This document shows, piece by piece, positions 1 to 4,935 of a stretch of DNA of 6,009 nucleotides. The position numbers and the translations under genes are program-made. The notes under the pieces were generated by a model. It was not told the origin of the DNA. It did no database searches and worked only from the letters and a program-made list of their open reading frames with translations. The stretch comes from Candidatus Nesterenkonia stercoripullorum (GTDB lineage: Bacteria > Actinomycetota > Actinomycetes > Actinomycetales > Micrococcaceae). The stretch's first letter is position 1. Every line of letters begins with the position of its first letter. The stretch is from the NCBI GenBank assembly GCA_019114115.1, contig DXGD01000026.1, positions 1 to 6,009 on the forward strand. Direction: 5' to 3'.

Positions 1-844
1 ACGCGGTCGTCCCGACTTCTGGGGTCGGGGAGCCTGGGGTCGGGGAGTGTGGGGTCGGGGAGCCTGGGCTTGTTTGGGTGCCGGAGGGCGTCCCTGCCGC
101 ATCGGGGTCAACACCGTAGGCGGCAGTGTCATCTCGGGCGCCGTAGGGAGCCTGGCCGGGGGCCGCAGATGTTTCGGCAGCCGCGTAGTCGCCGTCGTCC
201 GAGCCGGCGGAGTGAGCGAGGTCTGCCTCTGCGCCGGGACGCTGAGCCGACGGCCCGCGGCCGGCGGCACGTTCCATGATGTCGGCGCGCAGCTTCTCCG
301 CCTCGGGCTTCTTCAGGAACGCCAGCGTGGCCGCGGTGCCATCGCCTTCGGCGACCTCGAATTTCAGCTCGGCGAGTCCGGTCAGCCGGGCCAGCAGGGG
401 CTGACGCAGGTCCACGGCCTGCACCCGGTCGATGCGGGCTTGACGGTGCTGGCGCACGAAGATGCCTGATTTGACCATCACATAGTCGGCAGTGAGCTTA
501 TAGCGGGTGAACCACCAGCTCAGCAGGAACCCTCCGAAGATCAGCAGAATCACGAGCAGCAGGGCGCCGCCGCCGAGCACGAAGTTCTGCGGATTGCGCT
601 GGAACTCCTCGACGAGGTCCCCGGAGCGCAGCAGCGACCAGAGCTCGGTCAGCATGTCCCAGTTGTAGCCGAATACCGCGACGGGGATCGCGATCACCGC
701 CAGACCGCCGCGGACCAGCGGGCTCAGGGGATGGACCTTCGTCCAGCTCGGGTCGAACCATTTCTCCCCTGAGGGCTTCCCCGGGGAGGACTTCTCGGCG
801 GAGGACTCGCCGGAGGTGGCGTCATCGTGTGAATTGTCCGTCAT
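1..844 (-). CDS. YdbT-like bacterial PH-domain membrane protein, C-terminus beyond window
   Basis: I translated this frame by hand from an ATG at 844; it stays open for 281 codons to base 1, so the 3' end is missing. Residues 1-40 are a Ser/Glu/Lys-rich cytoplasmic-type N-terminus. Hydrophobic segments lie near 44-60 and 88-112. A bacterial PH (bPH2/DUF304) domain follows at about 113-190, with the family pattern SGIFVRQHRQARIDRVQAVD and then a PLLARLTGLAEL stretch. From about 195 to the edge the protein is low complexity, rich in Ala, Gly, Asp and Pro, ending in five-residue units SPTPG/H. YdbT relatives usually carry more than one PH domain with paired membrane helices, so more domains may follow outside the window. 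The start lies 8 bases after the upstream PH gene and has no clear Shine-Dalgarno sequence, so translation is probably coupled. The next in-frame ATG (residue 64) would cut off the first membrane helix. Function is unproven; Bacillus ydbST is linked to resistance to some antimicrobial peptides. Confidence 0.88.
   Translation of the reverse strand, partial: MTDNSHDDATSGESSAEKSSPGKPSGEKWFDPSWTKVHPLSPLVRGGLAVIAIPVAVFGYNWDMLTELWSLLRSGDLVEEFQRNPQNFVLGGGALLLVILLIFGGFLLSWWFTRYKLTADYVMVKSGIFVRQHRQARIDRVQAVDLRQPLLARLTGLAELKFEVAEGDGTAATLAFLKKPEAEKLRADIMERAAGRGPSAQRPGAEADLAHSAGSDDGDYAAAETSAAPGQAPYGARDDTAAYGVDPDAAGTPSGTQTSPGSPTPHSPTPGSPTPEVGTTA
20..68. repeat. 15-base G-rich tandem repeat, three copies plus a partial
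   Basis: On the plus strand the unit TGGGGTCGGGGAGCC occurs at 20-34 and 50-64, with a variant ending AGTG at 35-49 and a four-base start of a fourth unit at 65-68. It contains six runs of four G and one run of three G, separated by 2 or 5 bases, which fits the usual G-quadruplex pattern. The repeat is in frame with the PH-domain gene on the minus strand and encodes SPTPG/SPTPH repeats. The G-rich strand is the template strand for that gene, so its mRNA would be C-rich here. Confidence 0.9.
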
Positions 845-852
845 GCGGCGGC

Positions 853-1365
853 TCACAGCCCGGCCAGGCGCGCCTGGCCTCGGGAGGAGAGCTCTTCGCG
901 CAGGCGCGCGCCTTCGTCCCGGGTGAGACCGGGCACAGTCGCGTCCGTCTCCGCGGAGGCTGTCTTCAGCTGGATCGTGCAGAGCTTGAAGTGCCGCATG
1001 AGCGGCCCGGCCTCGATGTCGACGTACTGCATCCGCCCGTAGGGGACGGCGACGACGCGTTGAAAAAGGATGCCTCTGCGGATGAGCAGATCGTCGTCCC
1101 GCTCGTGATAGCCGATCGCCTTCGCTCTGCGCGGGATCAGCCCGATGTCGATGACGGCCCAGATCACCAGCACGGTCAGAACGGGGATCTTGACCCAGAG
1201 CGGGATGGACCCCATGATGTCCATCGCCTCGAGCACCAGCGGCACCGCAACGACTGCCAACGTGACCAGCCAGCCGCCGATACCGGTGATGAGCCGGACG
1301 GTGATATAGCCCGGGTCCACTCGGTCCCAGTGCACACCAGCCGGGTCGATGGGTTCAGCGGGCAT
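853..1365 (-). CDS. YdbS-like bacterial PH-domain membrane protein
   Basis: The product is 170 aa. Residues 1-23 are hydrophilic, hydrophobic segments lie at about 24-46 and 57-77, and a compact bPH2 (DUF304) domain covers about 82-160. The domain carries the family pattern: RRGILFQRVVAVPYGRMQYV, then a GPLMRHFKL segment and a strand ending in KTASAE. Two helices plus one PH domain is the layout of Bacillus YdbS, and the next gene is the YdbT-like partner, so the two probably form a membrane complex. I chose the ATG at 1365, not the farther upstream ATG at 1440, because AGAGGG lies five bases ahead of it and the upstream 25 residues are not domain-like. The chosen start overlaps the DUF3180 stop by 11 bases, implying translational coupling. 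Molecular function is unknown; the domain call is firm, the partner role is inferred. Confidence 0.9.
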   Translation of the reverse strand: MPAEPIDPAGVHWDRVDPGYITVRLITGIGGWLVTLAVVAVPLVLEAMDIMGSIPLWVKIPVLTVLVIWAVIDIGLIPRRAKAIGYHERDDDLLIRRGILFQRVVAVPYGRMQYVDIEAGPLMRHFKLCTIQLKTASAETDATVPGLTRDEGARLREELSSRGQARLAGL

Positions 1366-2044
1366 ATTTTCCCTCTCTCGGGTCGCGTTGCGGGTCCCGG
1401 GTTCGCGCCGCTCCGGGCTCTGGACCCAGGCGGTCACCATAGTCCTGGCCGAGTCGCTTGCCCTCGTCGGTTGAGGGGCGTCTCGCTGCGCCGTCGTCCG
1501 GCGGGATCTTGCACAGCCGCTCGACGACGAAACCGATGATCACCCACATCATCCCACCTATGATCATGACCAGGGCATTCGTGGCGTTCGGTGCGCCCAG
1601 GCCGACCGCGGGAGCCAGGTCCATGAGCACCCCGATATGCCATCCGGCGATCAGCGCACCCGCATAGGCGCAGGCCTGTGCCGCGGCGACCACGCGGACC
1701 GCCTGCAACGGGTGGAGCCGCCTCGGCTTGGGGCGCTGGCGTGAGATTCGCCCCGTGTCTGAAGTGCGCTCAGGATAGTCCCCGGTGTTCTCATCAGGCT
1801 CGCGAGGGTGACGACGCCGCAGCTCGGCCTCTTCGTCCGCGGCCCGGCCACGACGCTGATCCCTGTGCACCACGAGGCCCAGGCCCAGCACGATCAGCCC
1901 GACTCCGGCGAGCGTCACCACAGAAGAGATCGGCAGCACCGGTGAGCGGATGCCGCTGGCGGCCATCACGGAGGTGGCCACGAACCCGCCGATCGCCGCG
2001 GTGACGGTGATCAACAGCAGCCAACCGGGGCGCAGGGCGCTCAT
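1355..2044 (-). CDS. DUF3180 family membrane protein
   Basis: The product is 229 aa with four hydrophobic segments at about residues 7-28, 40-60, 117-138 and 153-176. Between the second and third lies a strongly charged loop (about 61-115) rich in Arg, Glu and Asp, and a hydrophilic C-terminal tail of about 50 residues follows the last helix. Four helices and the position directly after folK match DUF3180, the family of M. tuberculosis Rv3605c. That protein is, as I recall, only about 160 aa, so the charged loop and tail make this copy long. The ATG is preceded by GGAGGT at 2049-2054, four bases away, and overlaps the folK stop in an ATGA arrangement, so the two are translated together. The family has no assigned function; its constant linkage to folate genes invites but does not prove a role with pterins or folate at the membrane. 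Confidence 0.88.
   Translation of the reverse strand: MSALRPGWLLLITVTAAIGGFVATSVMAASGIRSPVLPISSVVTLAGVGLIVLGLGLVVHRDQRRGRAADEEAELRRRHPREPDENTGDYPERTSDTGRISRQRPKPRRLHPLQAVRVVAAAQACAYAGALIAGWHIGVLMDLAPAVGLGAPNATNALVMIIGGMMWVIIGFVVERLCKIPPDDGAARRPSTDEGKRLGQDYGDRLGPEPGAARTRDPQRDPREGKYAR
1371..1376 (-). promoter_or_regulatory. Ribosome binding site of the YdbS-like gene
   Basis: The minus strand reads AGAGGG, then AAAAT, then ATG at 1365. The site lies inside the end of the DUF3180 gene and is the main reason for preferring this start over the ATG at 1440. Confidence 0.65.
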
Positions 2045-3111
2045 ACGGACCTCCGACCCTCGTCAGCAGAGGGCTGTGGACGGTCTGGATGCTCAGCGTG
2101 GGGCCCCGCCGCCCGGTCCGGCTCCGCGGGACGAGTGCCCTGCGGCACCCCGCCGAACGGCTGGACACCCACGGCGTCAGCAGCCTCTGCGGCGAGTTCT
2201 CCGACCCCTTGGCCTTGGAGGACGGCCCCCGGATCCATCCATGACCAGGGTGCCAGCACGAAGGCCCGCTCAGCAGCCCGTGGATGTGGGAGATGCAGCC
2301 GGTCGGTGTCCACTGCCTGATGTCCGTAGGTGATGATGTCGATGTCCAGGGTCCGGGCGGCCCACCGTTCGCCACGCTGCCTGCCGAAGGCGCTCTCAAT
2401 GCCCTGGGTGTGGTCGAGCAGCTTCTCGGCGGGGAGCACCGTGTCGACGGCGACGACCATGTTGAGGAAATCGGGCTGCCCAGGCGGGCCCCCGACCGGG
2501 ACAGTCTTCGCCAGGGGCGAGACTTCGCGGACGGTCACTGAGCCGTCCTCGGCTGTCAGCGCCTCAACGGCGGCCTGCAGAATCTGCTCGGGACTGTAGC
2601 CAGAGGTGCTCAGGTTCGAACCGAGCGCGAGCACGGCCCGCACCGGAGAGTCCACGTCACCCGCATGTCCTGCGGGCTGGGGGGCGACGTCGTTCCGCTC
2701 ACCACCGTTCCAGGCCTCGGGTCCATCGGTGTCGTCGAGATCGGCACGAGTGCGGCGCAGCCGGATCGAGACGTCCGAGAAGTCCTGGGACATCGGTGCG
2801 CTGGGCTTGTGCACAGTGATCGTGGCCGCCTGAATCCGAGGATCGTAGCCGAGCACGCTCAAGGCGATGCGCTGGGCAAGCGCCTCGATGAGGTCGAGGG
2901 GCTCACCGGTGATGTGGTCCTCGACGATCGCGGCGATCTCCGCATACGAGACGGTGTCCCTCAGACGGTCACTGGCCGCGGCCCGCCGGAGGTCCAGCTC
3001 CAGGCAGGCGTCGACGGCGAAGATCTGCCCTTCACGCCGCTCCTCAGCGAAGACGCCGTGATATCCCGTGGCCCTCAGGCCACGCAGCGTGATCGTGTCA
3101 GCAGAAGCCAC
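2041..3111 (-). CDS. folBK: Bifunctional dihydroneopterin aldolase / HPPK (FolB-FolK fusion)
   Basis: One 356-aa frame holds two consecutive folate enzymes. Residues 1-120 are FolB, which cleaves dihydroneopterin to 6-hydroxymethyldihydropterin and glycolaldehyde: it shows Y17-H18-G19, E23/E24, the SYAEI strand at 55-59, E76 in LIEALA and K102 in HKP. A hydrophilic Asp/Gly-rich linker covers about 121-156. Residues 157 to about 311 are FolK, which pyrophosphorylates that product with ATP: ALGSNL at 162-167, GGPPGQPDFLN at 207-217, R253-TLDID with the Mg-binding D256 and D258, and LPHPRAAERAF with H276 and R282. A charged, Pro-rich tail of about 45 residues ends the protein. The GTG start at 3111 follows GGAGGG by five bases, and no other early start exists in frame. 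The stop overlaps the DUF3180 start by four bases. Both active sites look complete. Confidence 0.96.
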   Translation of the reverse strand: MASADTITLRGLRATGYHGVFAEERREGQIFAVDACLELDLRRAAASDRLRDTVSYAEIAAIVEDHITGEPLDLIEALAQRIALSVLGYDPRIQAATITVHKPSAPMSQDFSDVSIRLRRTRADLDDTDGPEAWNGGERNDVAPQPAGHAGDVDSPVRAVLALGSNLSTSGYSPEQILQAAVEALTAEDGSVTVREVSPLAKTVPVGGPPGQPDFLNMVVAVDTVLPAEKLLDHTQGIESAFGRQRGERWAARTLDIDIITYGHQAVDTDRLHLPHPRAAERAFVLAPWSWMDPGAVLQGQGVGELAAEAADAVGVQPFGGVPQGTRPAEPDRAAGPHAEHPDRPQPSADEGRRSV

Positions 3112-3272
3112 AGCTGCCCTCCATCGACGGTGCTGATCCTCTCAGGTCCCCGGACGTGCCCATGGACCCACTTTCGCATCACTGCCCGGGCCAGGAGAAG
3201 TCCTGGTCAAAGGCCAGCCGAGCGTCCCCGGGGCGCAGACACTCAGAGTGACACCCACAGTGACGCTCACCG
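3112..3272 (-). other. Intergenic gap between folP and folB-folK
   Basis: This is the longest gap in an otherwise tightly packed gene series, 161 bases. It is GC-rich and holds several inverted repeats: CCAGGA/TCCTGG with a four-base loop at 3191-3206, CACTC-A-GAGTG at 3240-3250, a CCCCGGGG core near 3227-3234, and the right-hand part of the larger inverted repeat listed separately. A TTGACC on the minus strand could be a -35 box but has no convincing -10 at the right distance. I see no T-rich run, so a classical terminator is not supported. The gap may hold RNA structure or a processing site; this is inference. Confidence 0.5.
3117..3122 (-). promoter_or_regulatory. Ribosome binding site of folB-folK
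   Basis: The minus strand reads GGAGGG, five bases before a GTG at 3111. It supports a non-ATG start; the next in-frame ATG would remove nearly the whole FolB domain. Confidence 0.75.
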
Positions 3273-3276
3273 TCAC
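3241..3276 (-). repeat. Degenerate 12-base tandem repeat, three units
   Basis: Read on the minus strand, three adjacent 12-mers are GTGACGGTGAGC (3276-3265), GTCACTGTGGGT (3264-3253) and GTCACTCTGAGT (3252-3241). The last two agree at 10 of 12 bases, the first two at 8 of 12. The array begins at the final codons of folP and runs into the gap. It overlaps the inverted repeat at 3258-3278, which partly arises from it. Confidence 0.6.
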
Positions 3277-3278
3277 TG
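3258..3278 (-). repeat. Perfect 8-base inverted repeat at the folP stop codon
   Basis: The arms CAGTGACG (3258-3265) and CGTCACTG (3271-3278) pair perfectly around a five-base loop. The folP TGA at 3273-3275 lies in one arm. In RNA it could form a stable hairpin at the end of folP, acting as a weak terminator, a 3'-end stabiliser or an attenuator. No run of T follows on the minus strand. Confidence 0.7.
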
Positions 3279-4247
3279 GCCCCCGGCCGACCCGGAGAGC
3301 GCGGCCGGTACAGCACCCAGTGCGCGGGCCACGCGCACAGTGTCCGAACTGGCCTCGACGTCGTGCACGCGCACTGCCCACACGCCGGCCTGCGCAGCCA
3401 GCAGCGAGAGTCCAGCTGTGGCGATGTCACGGCGGTCCGGGGGACGCGGGCCGGCCTCGTCAGCGAGCTGATCCCCGAGCAGACCCTTCCTGGATGCGCC
3501 GAAGAGCACCCGGTGGCCCCACGCGGCGCTGCGCTTCACGAATTCCTCGAGATGGCTGATGAGCTCCCAGGACTGGGCGGAAGTCTTCGCGAAACCCACC
3601 CCGGGATCCAGGATGATCTGCTCAGGGGCGGCGCCGGCATCGAGATAGCGCTGGCGCAGGGCGCCCAGCTCCTCGAGCACCTCGCTCAAGACATCCCGGT
3701 AGTCCGCTTTGGACTGCATCGTCTGCGCGTCACCGCGGTTGTGGGTGATGACGACATGGGCCCCGCTCCGCGCGATGAGCTCCGGCATGCCCTGGGCAGT
3801 CTGAAGGCCCGAGACATCGTTGACGAGAACCTGATCCGCAGAAGGAGCCACCTTCAGCACGGCCTCCGCGGTCTCCGGGTGCCGGGTGTCCACCGAGACG
3901 AAGACTCCCGCGGCAACCAGCGCCTCCACTGTCGGGAGGATGCGTTCGCGCTCCTGCGCCGAGGAGATGGGCTCAGCTCCGGGCCGGGTGGACTCCCCGC
4001 CGACGTCGATCATATGCGCCCCGGCGTAGTGCATGCGCAGCCCTGCCTGAACGGAGCTCTCATCAGCTCCTCGGCCGGAATGCTTCCCTCCGTCGGAGAA
4101 CGAATCGGGAGTGAGGTTCAGGATCCCCATGAGCAGCGTCCTGTCCTGAGGCAGCTGCGCGAAGGAGATCTGCGCAGCGCGCCTGCGCACGACAGGCAGC
4201 GGGCCCGTATTCGGGCCGGTCCCGGGCATTGCTCCCATTGCGTCCAT
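3273..4247 (-). CDS. folP: Dihydropteroate synthase
   Basis: FolP condenses 6-hydroxymethyldihydropterin pyrophosphate with p-aminobenzoate to give dihydropteroate and is the sulfonamide target. From the ATG at 4247 it is 324 aa. The TIM-barrel motifs appear in order: GILNLTPDSFSDGG (about 41-54), IDVGGESTRPGAEP (80-93), SVDT (118-121), VNDVSG (142-147), DPGVGFAK (214-221), GASRKGLLG (250-258) and VRVHDV (292-297). The pterin and pyrophosphate loops look intact. The N-terminal 40 residues before the first strand are not family-typical. The frame also stays open to a GTG at 4328, which would add 27 residues, but that stretch uses many codons ending in A or T, unlike the rest of the gene, and AAGGAG lies ten bases ahead of the ATG, so I prefer 4247. 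It follows folE and precedes folB-folK. Confidence 0.96.
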   Translation of the reverse strand: MDAMGAMPGTGPNTGPLPVVRRRAAQISFAQLPQDRTLLMGILNLTPDSFSDGGKHSGRGADESSVQAGLRMHYAGAHMIDVGGESTRPGAEPISSAQERERILPTVEALVAAGVFVSVDTRHPETAEAVLKVAPSADQVLVNDVSGLQTAQGMPELIARSGAHVVITHNRGDAQTMQSKADYRDVLSEVLEELGALRQRYLDAGAAPEQIILDPGVGFAKTSAQSWELISHLEEFVKRSAAWGHRVLFGASRKGLLGDQLADEAGPRPPDRRDIATAGLSLLAAQAGVWAVRVHDVEASSDTVRVARALGAVPAALSGSAGGQ

Positions 4248-4353
4248 CTGGCATGCACTCCTTCGCTGGAGCGTCCCTGTCGGAACACTTCCGTATCGAC
4301 TCGTTTCATTCCTGGGACATGAGGTCACCGCACTGTGCCCTCAGCGGCACTGC
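4248..4353 (-). other. folE-folP spacer with small inverted repeats
   Basis: If folP starts at 4247, 106 bases separate it from folE. The spacer is less GC-rich than the genes. It holds GTGCC/GGCAC with a six-base loop (4335-4350) and CGGAA/TTCCG with a three-base loop (4281-4293). Neither is followed by a T run. I see no convincing promoter. Part of it would be coding if the GTG at 4328 were the true folP start. Confidence 0.45.
4258..4263 (-). promoter_or_regulatory. Probable ribosome binding site of folP
   Basis: AAGGAG on the minus strand lies ten bases before the ATG at 4247, slightly long but usable. A competing GAGGG sits nine bases before the GTG at 4328, so the choice rests also on codon use. 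Confidence 0.55.
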
Positions 4354-4935
4354 TCACGAATGCATGATGAGGCTCATCGCTTCCGCCCGGGTCGCCGCAT
4401 CGCGCAGCTGGCCCCGCACTGCGGAGGTGATCGTCTTGGAGCCGGGCTTGGAGACACCGCGCATGGACATGCACAGGTGCTCCGCCTCGACGACGACGAT
4501 CGCGCCCTGCGGCTCCAGGTGGGTGACCAGCGCGTCGACCACCTGACTCGTGAGCTGCTCTTGGACCTGGGCGCGCTTGGCGAAGATGTCGACGAGCCGG
4601 GCCAGCTTGGACAGCCCCGTCACCTTGCCGTCCACTGCCGGGATGTACCCGATGTGGGCATTGCCGAAGAAGGGGACCAGGTGGTGCTCGCACATCGAGT
4701 AGAAGGGGACATCGCGCACGAGGACGAGCTCTTCGTGCCCGATGTCGAACGTCGTCCTCAGAAGCTCCGCTGGATCCTGGCGCAGCCCCCAGAAGGCTTC
4801 CTCATAGGCTCTGGCCACACGCTGAGGAGTATCCCGAAGACCGTCGCGCTCGGGGTCCTCCCCCACTGCGAGCAGGATCTCCCGCACTGCCGACGCAATG
4901 CGTCCAAGGTCCACGCCTGCAGCCTGCTCAGTCAC
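4354..4935 (-). CDS. folE: GTP cyclohydrolase I (type IA)
   Basis: FolE opens the guanine ring of GTP and forms 7,8-dihydroneopterin triphosphate, the first committed step of folate synthesis, as a cytoplasmic homodecamer. The 193-aa product is of normal length. The signature [15 protein letters not shown] sits at 30-44, [12 protein letters not shown] at 80-91, the [10 protein letters not shown] helix at 107-116, QVQEQLTSQ at 123-131, and [10 protein letters not shown] at 152-161. The zinc ligands are C82, H85 and C155, so this is the zinc-dependent class and not FolE2. The start is a GTG at 4935 with AGGAG six bases upstream. It overlaps the ftsH stop by eight bases (GTGACTGA), so translation is probably coupled to ftsH. 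No internal damage or unusual residues are visible. Confidence 0.97.
   Translation of the reverse strand: MTEQAAGVDLGRIASAVREILLAVGEDPERDGLRDTPQRVARAYEEAFWGLRQDPAELLRTTFDIGHEELVLVRDVPFYSMCEHHLVPFFGNAHIGYIPAVDGKVTGLSKLARLVDIFAKRAQVQEQLTSQVVDALVTHLEPQGAIVVVEAEHLCMSMRGVSKPGSKTITSAVRGQLRDAATRAEAMSLIMHS

Noticed and set aside
829..1539. 236-residue open frame on the plus strand
   Set aside because: It lies opposite the YdbS-like and DUF3180 genes, whose products have recognisable domains; its own product shows no domain and has the skewed composition typical of the antisense of high-GC genes.
3183..3211. Promoter with TTGACC as -35 box
   Set aside because: No TANNNT-like -10 element is found at 16-19 bases downstream on the minus strand.
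3112..3272. Tetrahydrofolate riboswitch before folB-folK
   Set aside because: A folate switch would be plausible by context, but I cannot find the conserved core of either known THF class; only simple short hairpins are visible.
3142..3381. Minus-strand frame reading the 12-base repeat as alternating Val-Thr/Ser
   Set aside because: It overlaps the end of folP in another frame, lacks a credible ribosome binding site and domain, and the regular peptide follows simply from the DNA repeat.
2665..3471. 268-residue plus-strand frame crossing the folP-folB gap
   Set aside because: Most of it is the antisense of folB-folK and folP, and the part inside the gap is low-complexity without a family signature.
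4285..4320. ECF-sigma-like promoter (GGAAT ... GTT) before folP
   Set aside because: The spacing is about 21 bases, longer than the usual 16-20, and the motifs are too short to mean much by themselves.
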